From the NCBI RefSeq assembly GCF_900115055.1, contig NZ_FOVD01000002.1:372001-436000 (forward strand): 64,000 nucleotides of DNA. Direction: 5' to 3'. This stretch comes from Chryseobacterium oleae (GTDB lineage: Bacteria; Bacteroidota; Bacteroidia; Flavobacteriales; Weeksellaceae). The notes beneath the pieces were generated by a model. The model was not told where the DNA came from. It did no database searches and saw nothing but the letters and a program-made list of their open reading frames with translations. The position numbers and the translations under genes were made by a program. Positions 18,016 to 29,675 of this stretch are shown one piece after another. Each line of letters opens with the position of its first letter. Within the stretch, counting starts at the first letter, position 1.

Positions 18016-20070
18016 TTATTCTAAATTTTGTTTTATCATACACATTCCAGCCAGCCATTCTAAACCTTCTTTTATATATAAAGGAACTTCCCAATTTTTT
18101 TTTATTTCCTTTTCATTAAAAGTCATTAAATCAAAAGAAAAGTTTGTTTTAGTAGATGAACTTTTAGGTCTTAGTTCCCAAGGTGTTTTAACTAATAAAT
18201 TCTCAGAAGAATGAGAATTCATTAATGTGAAAAAAGATTTTATTTTTTTTATACTTCCATTTTCTTGGGTTATGTTTGATCTAAAAAAATCTAAATTTTT
18301 ATTAATAATCGCTTCTTCTAAGCTCCTTGCTAAATAATCATGTTCATCATTTTCTTTAATTTGATATGTTACCATAATATATTCTCCATCAAACTTTTCT
18401 TCTGAAGTACATTCGCAAAGATCTTTTATTGTGTTTTTTTTAGGAATCCAATCTATTAAAGTAGAATTTGAAGTGATAGCATTTTCTTCACTAGTTATAC
18501 ATTCCTCACCATTTATAGAACTCACAGAATCAATATCTGTTATTATTAACGTTTTTATTTTTATAAAATGTAATATTTCTTTAAACTTTTGAGTGTAAGC
18601 GCCACCAACTTCTAAAACTGATATATATTCATTTTGGAGACTATCTGCAACTTTATTTATCATTAATGGTAACAACATTTTTTCAGTGATTCCTTCAACC
18701 ATTATCACTTTGTCAGCAAAAAAAATATCACATTTATGTAGATTCATATATTGTTTAAGAAATCTAAAAGTTTCTTTATAATCATCTTTATGCCTAAATT
18801 TATTAAAATCATTAATTATTATCTTATTTTTAATTTTATTGAAGTATCGAATTCTATCAAATCCTTTATCTAAATCAATACCTGCCTCTGCAATAATATG
18901 AGGGGAATGTGAACTTATAATTACTTGTACAGAAATTTTATGTTTTACTAATAATTTATTTATCTCTTTAATAAACACTTGTTGCATTTGTGGATGAAGA
19001 TGTGCCTCTGGTTCTTCGATAAGTATTAACAAAAACTCAGTTCTCTCTTCTTTTTTCGCTTTTTTGAATTTTTCAACAAAGCTGATAATCTTTAAAACTA
19101 GATAGATAAGATTGCTGTACCCTAACCCATTGAAGTTTTCAGGAAGATCAATTTCTCCATTCTTATAAAAATATTTAATATTTTTTTCTAAAATTTTTTC
19201 TGATTCAAATACAGATTTTAATTCAATGTCTGGGATATTAATTTTTGGATCTAATCCAAAGCTTTTTAGTTCTTTTAAAATATCATTCAATATAGCTTTG
19301 TAATCGGTTTCTAATTCTTTTGAAATTTTATCAAGGCTATTTTCTAATTTTTTAACATTTGCATCATTTTCTTTATTACTTTCTTTATAATAATCGGAAA
19401 ATCCAACTTCTAAGGTTTTATTTCTATCATCACCTACATCATCTAATTTTCTAGATGCTTTTATTGATTCAATTTTAAGAATCTTTTTAATAGTGTTTCT
19501 ATAAATATCATCTAAAGGATCATCTAATTCACCTGCATAACATTTTAAATGATAATGTAATTTAACATTATCTTTAAGCCATAATATTATATTTAAATTT
19601 TTATCAATTCTATTTTTAAATGATTCAAAAAGTTTAAAAGTCTCTTTTGATTCAAAACTAAGAGTTATTAGAGTACTTGTAATATTACTATCTAAATCAG
19701 TTATAAAATCACTTAGATTAATCAAAGATTCATTCTCATTATATCCAATATTTAAAGTTAATTGGATTTTTGGCATTAATTTTTTTATTTCTTTTTCCTT
19801 TATTTCCTTTTCTATTTCATCATTTTCATCAATTTCTCTCCATTCATCATAGAGTGATAAACAATGTTTAAAAATGCTATAGGAGTTTTGAGAAAAATTT
19901 TCAAATTTTAAATCTTTTTTTTCTTGGACAAGGAAGAAATTTAATGCTTCAAATACAGATGTTTTTCCTGTGTTATTTTTTCCTACTATTAGTGTTAAAT
20001 CATTTTCTATTTCTAGCGTAATATCATCTAATGCTCTGAAATTTTTAATAGTAATTGAGTTTAGCTTCAC
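18016..20070 (-). CDS. OLD-family ATPase/TOPRIM nuclease of a Gabija-like pair (GajA-like)
   Basis: A 684-residue protein. The N-terminal ABC-type ATPase has Walker A VGKNNTGKTS near residues 29-38 and the Walker B/D-loop region LLILIEEPEAHLHPQMQQ. The C-terminal TOPRIM nuclease has DKVIMVEGITEKMLLPLM (metal-binding Glu near residue 458) and the acidic LIITDIDSV. This matches OLD nucleases. With the helicase gene directly downstream it resembles Gabija GajAB, though both proteins are longer than the first described pair. Known GajA nicks DNA when nucleotide levels fall. The gene has its own promoter-like box. The AT-rich composition suggests horizontal acquisition. Another OLD-helicase system type is possible. 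Confidence 0.85.
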   Translation of the reverse strand: MKLNSITIKNFRALDDITLEIENDLTLIVGKNNTGKTSVFEALNFFLVQEKKDLKFENFSQNSYSIFKHCLSLYDEWREIDENDEIEKEIKEKEIKKLMPKIQLTLNIGYNENESLINLSDFITDLDSNITSTLITLSFESKETFKLFESFKNRIDKNLNIILWLKDNVKLHYHLKCYAGELDDPLDDIYRNTIKKILKIESIKASRKLDDVGDDRNKTLEVGFSDYYKESNKENDANVKKLENSLDKISKELETDYKAILNDILKELKSFGLDPKINIPDIELKSVFESEKILEKNIKYFYKNGEIDLPENFNGLGYSNLIYLVLKIISFVEKFKKAKKEERTEFLLILIEEPEAHLHPQMQQVFIKEINKLLVKHKISVQVIISSHSPHIIAEAGIDLDKGFDRIRYFNKIKNKIIINDFNKFRHKDDYKETFRFLKQYMNLHKCDIFFADKVIMVEGITEKMLLPLMINKVADSLQNEYISVLEVGGAYTQKFKEILHFIKIKTLIITDIDSVSSINGEECITSEENAITSNSTLIDWIPKKNTIKDLCECTSEEKFDGEYIMVTYQIKENDEHDYLARSLEEAIINKNLDFFRSNITQENGSIKKIKSFFTLMNSHSSENLLVKTPWELRPKSSSTKTNFSFDLMTFNEKEIKKNWEVPLYIKEGLEWLAGMCMIKQNLE

Positions 20071-20117
20071 GGTTTTTTCTTCTAATATATTAATTTTAGT
20101 ATAATTATTCCTTCAAA

Positions 20118-20125
20118 CAAATATA
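20118..20125 (-). promoter_or_regulatory. Candidate -7 box for the nuclease-helicase-RlaP operon
   Basis: TATATTTG on the minus strand matches TAnnTTTG and lies 47 bases before the OLD-nuclease start. No TTG is seen at the expected distance. Together with the terminator at 20136-20166 it suggests that the three genes 20070-15078 form their own unit. Confidence 0.5.
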
Positions 20126-20135
20126 TTCCCAATCA

Positions 20136-20166
20136 ATAAAAAAAGATTACGGTTTCCCATAACCTT
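20136..20166 (-). terminator. Probable terminator after RlaP copy A
   Basis: On the minus strand AAGGTTA pairs with TAATCTT (one G-T wobble) around a ten-base loop, followed by a T run at 20136-20144. It begins 9 bases after the stop codon of the nucleotidyltransferase gene. Confidence 0.65.
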
Positions 20167-20174
20167 TCAGTTAT

Positions 20175-22239
<2,065 letters not shown>

Positions 22240-23022
22240 ATGAAAGGTATAAAAAACGAACTGATCTATTTCGCCACAGCGCTTATGTTTTTCACGAGAA
22301 TTCCCGTTCCGTTTACGATTCCGTATTCCGGTGAGATCATGAATAAATCGCAGAAATATTTCGCCTGGGTCGGACTATTGGTAGGCCTTGTGAATGCAGT
22401 TGTAATGTATTTATCTTACCATCTTTTTAACCTTAATATTGCCATTGTTCTGATGATGATCAGCAGTGTCCTTCTGACCGGAGCGTTTCATGAGGACGGT
22501 TTTACAGATGTCTGCGACAGTTTCGGCGGCGGATATGGCAAAGAAAAGATCCTGACCATTATGAAAGACAGTCGGGTAGGAGCTTACGGAGCGGTAGGAA
22601 TTATATTGCTGTTTGCTTTGAAATTCTTCAGTATTCAGGCTTTGGGAACTATAGATTTGTTTAAAACTCTTGGTATGATTGTTCTTGCTCACACAGCAAG
22701 CAGATTTATTGCCGGAACCATGATCTATACGCACCGTTATGTGACGGATATTGATGTCAGCAAATCAAAACCATTGGCCAATAAACCTTTGGATGGATCA
22801 GCATTGGTGGTGAGTTTTATTAGTGTTTTGGCTTCCTTTCTTCTGATTCCGGACTGGCGGTTGATTCTGGCATTTGCATTGGCTTATTTGGGGAAAATCT
22901 GTATGGGCTGGTATTTTAAAAAGCATATCGGTGGATATACCGGAGACTGTCTTGGGTCTGTACAGCAGGTGACTGAAGTTTTGTTTTATTTAGGAGCAAT
23001 GATCGTATGGAAATTCATGTAA
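22240..23022 (+). CDS. cobS: Adenosylcobinamide-GDP ribazoletransferase
   Basis: A 260-residue integral membrane protein with about six to seven hydrophobic segments. The N-terminal FFTRIPVP motif, GAFHEDGFTDVCDSFGGGYGKEKILTIMKDSRVGAYG near residues 80-116 and GGYTGDCLGSVQQVTEV near the C-terminus are diagnostic for CobS. It condenses adenosylcobinamide-GDP with alpha-ribazole (or its phosphate) to form cobalamin at the inner membrane. It starts immediately after the cobT stop and overlaps cobC by 16 bases, so the three are one operon. No cobU/cobP kinase gene is adjacent. Confidence 0.96.
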   Translation: MKGIKNELIYFATALMFFTRIPVPFTIPYSGEIMNKSQKYFAWVGLLVGLVNAVVMYLSYHLFNLNIAIVLMMISSVLLTGAFHEDGFTDVCDSFGGGYGKEKILTIMKDSRVGAYGAVGIILLFALKFFSIQALGTIDLFKTLGMIVLAHTASRFIAGTMIYTHRYVTDIDVSKSKPLANKPLDGSALVVSFISVLASFLLIPDWRLILAFALAYLGKICMGWYFKKHIGGYTGDCLGSVQQVTEVLFYLGAMIVWKFM

Positions 23023-23561
23023 TCCGGCATACAGCTGTAGAAAATCCTGAGAATCTGTGCTATGGTTTTTCGGATATTCCTTTGCGAAATGATTTCCGTG
23101 AAGATTTCAATGAGGTGAGTTTTGATGAGAAATTTGATAAGGTTTTTTCAAGTCCGTCCGGCAGATGCACTCTTTTGGCAGAACATTTTAAATTGAATTA
23201 CAGGACGGATGAAAGACTTCGGGAAATGAATTTCGGCGACTGGGAAATGAAGAAATGGACGGATATCCCTAAGGAAGAGATCAATCCATGGTATGATGAT
23301 TTTGTTCAGATAAAAGCAACTGGCGGAGAAAACCTCTTAGAAATGCAGAACCGTGTTTTGAGGTTCTGGAATGAACTTATTTCTGAAAATCACGAGGATA
23401 AAGTGTTGATCATCACCCATGGAGGAGTCATACGCCTGATTCTGCAATCTATTTTACAGTTTCCTCTGGAGAATATATTTAAAATACAGATTGATTACGG
23501 AAAGAAAATGATTATTGAATTCAATGAAGGATATTTTTCTTTGAAAAAGCTGAATATATAA
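23007..23561 (+). CDS. cobC: Alpha-ribazole phosphatase, histidine phosphatase family
   Basis: A 184-residue histidine phosphatase. The catalytic VIRHTAV is at residues 5-11, the second half-site is LIITHGGVIRLI near 130-141, and the phosphate-binding FSSPSGRC lies near residues 47-54. In this operon the substrate is most likely alpha-ribazole-5'-phosphate or adenosylcobalamin phosphate, giving the last dephosphorylation of cobalamin assembly. The start overlaps cobS by 16 bases. It is a little shorter than the E. coli homologue. Assignment to CobC rests partly on context, since the fold serves many substrates. Confidence 0.9.
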   Translation: MEIHVIRHTAVENPENLCYGFSDIPLRNDFREDFNEVSFDEKFDKVFSSPSGRCTLLAEHFKLNYRTDERLREMNFGDWEMKKWTDIPKEEINPWYDDFVQIKATGGENLLEMQNRVLRFWNELISENHEDKVLIITHGGVIRLILQSILQFPLENIFKIQIDYGKKMIIEFNEGYFSLKKLNI

Positions 23562-23585
23562 ATAACTTACACAAATAAGAAGGAT

Positions 23586-23710
23586 TGTCATTGCGAACCT
23601 TTAGGTGAAGCAATCTTAGATTTGCGTCATAAAAAAGTATTTTAAGAGATTGCTTCGTCGCTTCGCTCCTCGCAATGACATTATACAATTTTATCGAAGA
23701 TAAAATCCTT
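23586..23710. repeat. Palindromic ATTGCTTCG repeat followed by an AGGATTTTATC-type repeat
   Basis: TTGTCATTGCG near 23585 faces CGCAATGACA at 23671-23680. Between them lie GAAGCAATCTTAGA and GAGATTGCTTCGTCGCTTCG, forming a long imperfect palindrome. TTTTATCGAAGATAAAATCC (23690-23709) follows. The pair recurs at 5844-5910. Sequences of the TCATTGCGAGGAG...GAAGCAATC type are widespread palindromic repeats in many bacteria. Confidence 0.75.
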
Positions 23711-23785
23711 GCGCCATAAAGCAATCGAATTCAAAAAAAATCTTGCGTCTTTGCGATATTCCAACAAAAAAACGAAAAAAAAGCA

Positions 23786-23821
23786 CAAAAAAAGAGGCTA
23801 AACAAATAATGACAGCCTCTT
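23786..23821 (-). terminator. Terminator of the 45-residue small protein gene
   Basis: On the minus strand AAGAGGCT (23814-23821) pairs with AGCCTCTT (23792-23799), followed by a T run to 23786. It lies 33 bases past the small gene's stop and supports that gene being real. Confidence 0.75.
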
Positions 23822-23854
23822 TTCAATAAAATTAAATTCTAACTACTTCTCCAT

Positions 23855-23992
23855 TTAAGCAGTAATCTGCTTAGGTCCTTTTCCTTTATCTTCTTCTTTT
23901 TTATCCAATCTCTCAGATATCTTTTTTACGATATATTCTATCGCAATAGGTGCTATAATTGCAATCAATGCTTTAAATATTCTTGATTTCAT
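23855..23992 (-). CDS. Small membrane-associated protein, 45 residues
   Basis: A short gene with ATG at 23990-23992 and TAA at 23855-23857. The product begins MKSRIFKALIAIIAPIAIEY, one hydrophobic helix after a basic start. A charged tail follows with VKKISERLDKKEEDKGKG and QITA at the end, so an inner-membrane anchor with a cytoplasmic coil is plausible. Support comes from balanced codon use, the membrane-plus-charged-tail layout and a strong terminator directly downstream. No family is recognised and no function is proposed. It is monocistronic. Confidence 0.65.
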   Translation of the reverse strand: MKSRIFKALIAIIAPIAIEYIVKKISERLDKKEEDKGKGPKQITA

Positions 23993-24261
23993 AGTAAGAT
24001 TTTTTAATGTCCTGATTAATACAATTTCTGAGCCACTTTGAAATTATTTGTGGTAGCAGGTGTTTTAAAGCATACATTGAACCACACCTTTAAAAATCCT
24101 TTGAATTTTCGCCAACCCTCTTCGCGAGAGAAGAATTCCCCTTCATCGAATTTTTGTCATTACGAAAATCGCAAATATTCAAAAAACTTAAGTGTACTTC
24201 CTGTGCTGAAAGTATTTAATTAAAGTGTTCAAAAACTTTCGTCCCTTTTGTGGTAAAAAAA

Positions 24262-25281
24262 CTAACCTTCATCAGGAATATCCAGTTTCTCATAGTTCTT
24301 AAACCCGGCAGTAAACTTTTCCTGCAACCGTAATCTTAGCTTTCTCGGCTTGTGAACGATCAGAGATTCTCCAAAACCAAGTAGTAATCTTTCCAGTTCA
24401 AAATTAATCTGTACACAGATTTTAAATAACGTTCCTTCCTCCGTTTCACTTAAAATTTCCTGACTTTTATGAAGCGGTTTGGTCTTTACATACGGAGCGT
24501 TGTGGGCATCGACAAAGAAAATGACATTTCTCGGAGCCATTGTTTCCGAAACCGTAACGCCGACAATATCTTTGAAATACTCGTCCCCATCCAGATCTTT
24601 ATCGATATACGGAATATTTTCATTTGGTTCAATACTTTCCATACGGTCCAGAGCCAGATTGTACATTTTGCCCTTGTGCTGGCAGATCAGAAACCAACGG
24701 TTATTAAACTCCTTCAACAATTGAGGATGAACCACATAATTACTGGATTCCCTTGCGGTAAAACTGCGGTAAAGAATATTCAGGACTTTTTTATTGGAGA
24801 TACTTTCATAAAGGATGTCGATATGTTCCAGTCCTTTCAGCTGTTCATTTTTATCCAGATGAATGATTGATTTCTGTCCTGTAGAATGGATGGAATCTTC
24901 CAGTTTCTGAATAACCCCGTTCATCTCTTTAAACATAGAGAAATCTTTGAACTGTTTCAGGATCTGAACGGCATTATTCATCGCTTTCAGATCACTTTCA
25001 TTGACGGAAATATTATGAATGCTGTACTCAGAATCACTGTAACGGTAGTATTTTCTTTCAAATACTTCAATCGGAGCTTCATACCCGAATTTTTCACTCC
25101 TCATATTCTGCAGATCAAGCTGAACCGTCCGTCTGCTTACATAAGATTCCTTTCCTTCAAATTCAAAAAGGGCATCAGAACACGCATCAATAAGATCTTC
25201 CAGTGTATATTTCCGGTATTTGTTCTTAAGACATTTGTCTAATGTTTTATAACGAATAAGTGCGTTTTTATTGGATGACAT
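24262..25281 (-). CDS. WYL-domain transcriptional regulator
   Basis: A 339-residue protein starting MSSNKNALIRYKTLDKCLKN. The N-terminus is a helix-turn-helix type region (TLEDLIDACSDALFEFEGKESYVSRRTVQLDLQNM). The WYL domain lies at about residues 160-240 (VLNILYRSFTARESSNYVVHPQLLKEFNNRWFLICQHKGKMYNLALDRMESI), and a C-terminal extension contains LLGFGESLIVHKPRKL. WYL proteins bind nucleic acid or nucleotide ligands and often regulate defence or RNA-repair genes. The upstream in-frame ATG at 25368 would place 29 residues inside a repeat. With HopJ and RtcB next door it is the prime candidate regulator of the cluster; that is inference. Confidence 0.88.
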   Translation of the reverse strand: MSSNKNALIRYKTLDKCLKNKYRKYTLEDLIDACSDALFEFEGKESYVSRRTVQLDLQNMRSEKFGYEAPIEVFERKYYRYSDSEYSIHNISVNESDLKAMNNAVQILKQFKDFSMFKEMNGVIQKLEDSIHSTGQKSIIHLDKNEQLKGLEHIDILYESISNKKVLNILYRSFTARESSNYVVHPQLLKEFNNRWFLICQHKGKMYNLALDRMESIEPNENIPYIDKDLDGDEYFKDIVGVTVSETMAPRNVIFFVDAHNAPYVKTKPLHKSQEILSETEEGTLFKICVQINFELERLLLGFGESLIVHKPRKLRLRLQEKFTAGFKNYEKLDIPDEG

Positions 25282-25358
25282 GGTTTTTTGGTTTTGGATA
25301 AATGTGAATTGTGAAATGTCAATTTTGCTTCGCAAGTCAATTTTTAAATCGTTTTCAT

Positions 25359-25500
25359 AATTGACCATTCAGTTGCGCAGCAAAATTCACCATTGACTTT
25401 AAAAACGATTTCTCTTTCCATTGATCATCTCCTAATGTCTCAATCGTTTTTAAATTGACTATTCACTTGCGCAACAAAATTCACTATTGACTTTAAAAAA

Positions 25501-25514
<14 letters not shown>
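25359..25514. repeat. Tandem 62-base direct repeat reaching into the hopJ-like 3' end
   Basis: Bases 25359-25420 and 25453-25514 are near-identical copies 94 bases apart, each containing TTGCGCA(G/A)CAAAATTCAC and CATTGACTTTAAAAA or a close variant. The right copy includes the last 14 coding and stop bases of the HopJ-like gene, so the left copy carries a relic of that gene end. Confidence 0.7.
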
Positions 25515-27372
<1,858 letters not shown>

Positions 27373-27394
27373 TGTTGATAACGATGCGATGCTT

Positions 27395-27427
27395 AAACCT
27401 TATAGGCTTCAAAAACCTGTAAGGTTT
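27395..27427 (+). repeat. Palindromic AAACCT(T/C)ATAGG element after rtcB
   Basis: AAACCTTATAGG pairs with CCTGTAAGGTTT around a nine-base loop. The related element at 29580-29612 has the same CTTCAAAAA/TTTCAAAAA-type loop. It is a dispersed palindrome rather than a clear terminator, since no T run follows. Confidence 0.65.
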
Positions 27428-27480
27428 ATATTCTCAACGGTGATCAACGTATAAAGAAGTTTATACAATAAAAAATCAAT

Positions 27481-27578
27481 GGGGCAGTAGCTCAGAAGGT
27501 AGAGCAGTGATCACTTTCCGCTATTGGCAGACAAAGTTCCTATTGTACGAGTCACAGGTTCGATTCCTGTCTGCTCCA
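27481..27578 (+). ncRNA. tRNA-like RNA without an anticodon arm
   Basis: GGGGCAG (27481-27487) pairs with CTGCTCC (27571-27577, one G-T), then discriminator A. The D arm is GCTC/GAGC (27490-27493, 27502-27505) with a loop containing GG. The T arm is ACAGG/CCTGT (27554-27558, 27566-27570) with the canonical loop TTCGATT. Between D and T arms lie 47 bases where 21-22 are normal, and no five-pair anticodon stem can be formed at the expected place. ACTTT (27513-27517) can pair with AAAGT (27533-27537). I read it as a tRNA mimic, not a decoding tRNA. The place between rtcB and the next gene recalls the tRNA-like Y RNAs (YrlA) of Ro60-RtcB operons. Confidence 0.7.
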
Positions 27579-27757
27579 CAATACTGATGAAAAATACTTA
27601 TATTTGAATACCATTGAAGTGTTTTCATCAGTAAAAAAATTGAAGGCAAACAGAGTTCCTATATTGGTAAATACTCTCCGCCTTTTTCAAAATAATAGGT
27701 AAAAGGAGTTCCTATATCGTTTTTTAAAGAAGCCCTACTCCTCACTTATTTAATTTT
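27526..27757 (+). ncRNA. Stem-loop RNA region with three GTTCCTAT repeats
   Basis: The motif AGTTCCTAT occurs at 27535, 27654 and 27707 or so. In the second copy AGAGT pairs with ACTCT, and in the third AGGAGT pairs with ACTCCT, both closing directly before TCCTATAT. Copies 1 and 2 also share GGCA(G/A)ACA(A/G)AGTTCCTAT. Between copies 1 and 2 a perfect 12-base stem, TACTGATGAAAA with TTTTCATCAGTA (27582-27593, 27622-27633), encloses 28 bases. No open frame of note covers the region. It is probably one structured transcript together with the tRNA-like part. Confidence 0.6.
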
Positions 27758-27764
27758 AATCACA

Positions 27765-29516
27765 ATGAAAACACTTCAATTATTTAATGCCGTACTGGCC
27801 AAAAAAACCGAAAGTACTCCTTTTATTTCTGACGCAGGTTTTGTGATCGAAGCAGATGCCGTTTGGGCAAAAGACGGGATCATTCAATTTTACGAGAAAG
27901 AAAAATTAAACGGGAATGATCTGAATAAGACCTTCCATAAATCCTGGCAGAAAATAAAAGACAGCACAAGGCTCGAGTTATTCATTGAGCAGCTTAAACA
28001 TTATATTTCTACGTATGGAAGCAATTTCCAGGATGAAATCTATATTCCTGATGAAGTGCTGAATATTTCCAATGCAAAACTGATTTTTAAAGTCGTTAAA
28101 GCCTATTCTGCAGAAGAAATGACTGAAAAATGTCTTTCCCTGCTGAAGTCTGGAATTGCACTGAATGAAAAAACAATGAATGATGTGCTTTCTGTTTTAA
28201 CAAAAGAACTGAATTATACTTTTACAGGAACAGAGAATATCAGAAACAAAGAAGCTATTGTCAAGATTGCGGATCTGTATCAGGTGTATCCTGCCAATCC
28301 CGTAGAGTTTTTCAGATATGTGATTTATAAAACGACAGATACTACGCTTTTGATCAAAAACGATGAGTTGATTAAAGCCATTAAAGAAAGTAAATTTAAT
28401 CCGTCAGCACTATTTGAAAAATACGGACTGGAAAAGCTTGCTCAGATTTTCAACAGATTCAAACCGTTGTTTTTAGCGTATAAAAAAAGATCTTCGAAAA
28501 CCATTAATAAGATTTCAAAACTATCCAAAATTCATCATCAGCCATTGGTTTCCAATCCATTGAATGAGGCGACTCATACATTGCTGGAGAGCAATGACCT
28601 TCACTGGCTGGATAATGCGACACCGTTTGCATTATTTAAAGCTTTGTCTGCCTGTTATTTGAGAATGTATGGTTTGGATACCTTTGTGTATAGAATCAGG
28701 AATGGAAAATCCTGGGTAAAAACCGGGAAAACCGGATCGGTAGGTGAAAAGAACTATGAATTTATCCTGAATTATGTAAAGTCGAGATTTGATCTTACCG
28801 GAAAGAAGTTCTACTTCCCGGAAAATGTAGAATTTGGATTGCCAACTTCTGAAAAAATGTTTGTAGGAAATATTCCTGCCGGAACAAGATTCCTTGGTGA
28901 AAAACTGGCGGTTGGAATTTATTGGGAAGATGGATGGGGAGCGAATGATCTTGATCTTTCCGGATTGAATATCGGAGGAAAGGCAGGATGGAATGCAGCC
29001 TATAACCAGGATAACGGAAGCCTGATGTATTCAGGAGATATGACCTCTGCGCCTAACGGTGCTGTAGAATATCTGTATGCTTCTCAAGGATTGAATGCTC
29101 CGACCCTGATCATGAACAATGTATATTCCGGAAGTGCGGACTGCGGTTATAAAATTGTGATTGGAAAAGGAGATCATATTTCCAGAGAATATATGATGAA
29201 CCCGGATCATGTTTTTGCCGAAGTGAAATGTAATTCCGTCCAAAGACAAACTGTTCTCGGAATAATGCTTCCGAAAGGAGAAAAACAGTGTTTCGTACTT
29301 CTGAATTTTGGAGCGGGACACACCCATGTCTCAGGAAATTCCGAGATTTCGGTAATGGCCACGGAAGCATTGTACCAGCAGTGGTATGAGCCTCTATCTT
29401 TTAATGGACTTGTCACAGAATTAGGAGCAGAAATGACTTCTCAAAAAGAAGAAGCTGACTTCGATTTCTCCCTTGAAAGTCTAGAAAAAGATAGTTTTAC
29501 AAAGGTTTTTAAGTAA
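27765..29516 (+). CDS. Protein of unknown function linked to RtcB and a tRNA-like RNA
   Basis: A 583-residue protein without signal peptide. Residues 1 to about 330 look all-helical (SWQKIKDSTRLELFIEQLKHYIS, NPVEFFRYVIYKTTDTTLLIKNDELIKAIK, a basic LAYKKRSSKTINKISKLSKIHH). Residues about 355-560 look beta-rich: LAVGIYWEDGWGANDLDLSGLNIGGKAGWNAAY then SGDMTSAPNGAVEYLY. The DLDLS element recalls TerD-type metal-binding domains. The basic helical part could bind RNA. Its position after rtcB and the tRNA-like gene is where Ro60/Rsr would lie in other bacteria, but the TROVE signatures and a von Willebrand domain are not visible. Function unknown; a role with the upstream RNA is inferred from context only. 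Confidence 0.75.
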   Translation: MKTLQLFNAVLAKKTESTPFISDAGFVIEADAVWAKDGIIQFYEKEKLNGNDLNKTFHKSWQKIKDSTRLELFIEQLKHYISTYGSNFQDEIYIPDEVLNISNAKLIFKVVKAYSAEEMTEKCLSLLKSGIALNEKTMNDVLSVLTKELNYTFTGTENIRNKEAIVKIADLYQVYPANPVEFFRYVIYKTTDTTLLIKNDELIKAIKESKFNPSALFEKYGLEKLAQIFNRFKPLFLAYKKRSSKTINKISKLSKIHHQPLVSNPLNEATHTLLESNDLHWLDNATPFALFKALSACYLRMYGLDTFVYRIRNGKSWVKTGKTGSVGEKNYEFILNYVKSRFDLTGKKFYFPENVEFGLPTSEKMFVGNIPAGTRFLGEKLAVGIYWEDGWGANDLDLSGLNIGGKAGWNAAYNQDNGSLMYSGDMTSAPNGAVEYLYASQGLNAPTLIMNNVYSGSADCGYKIVIGKGDHISREYMMNPDHVFAEVKCNSVQRQTVLGIMLPKGEKQCFVLLNFGAGHTHVSGNSEISVMATEALYQQWYEPLSFNGLVTELGAEMTSQKEEADFDFSLESLEKDSFTKVFK

Positions 29517-29579
29517 ACATAAACATCTCCTAAATCTGCAAAATCAGCGAGAGATTAAAAAACAACTGATATAAATTCC

Positions 29580-29612
29580 AAACCTCATAGGTTTCAAAAA
29601 CCTATGAGGTTT
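29580..29612. repeat. Palindromic AAACCTCATAGGTTT element
   Basis: AAACCTCATAGGTTT and AAACCTATGAGGTTT form a perfect 15-base stem with loop CAA. It lies between the convergent 583-residue protein gene and the DUF1501 gene and could end transcription from either side. A variant is at 27395-27427. Confidence 0.7.
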
Positions 29613-29675
29613 ACTTATTAAAATCTACTGCCATTTCGACTCACTCTCAAAATGGCTGTTTTATTTTAAACCCAG

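Noticed and set aside
18014..18094. Longer start for the UvrD-like helicase
   Set aside because: It forces an overlap of about 80 bases with the nuclease gene; the ATG at 18013 sits two bases after that gene's stop and directly before the conserved N-terminus.
24038..24223. 61-codon frame on the plus strand between the small membrane peptide and the WYL gene
   Set aside because: Composition and residue pattern do not look coding; no promoter, terminator or family sign.
27481..27578. Ordinary tRNA gene or tRNA with a simple intron
   Set aside because: No removal of one internal block leaves a five-pair anticodon stem at the right place.
27582..27633. Hairpin as transcription terminator
   Set aside because: Twelve perfect pairs but a 28-base loop, and A residues rather than T follow on the plus strand; no T run on the other side either.
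27765..29516. Ro60/TROVE protein
   Set aside because: The location fits, but the recognisable TROVE segments and a von Willebrand domain with MIDAS residues are not visible.
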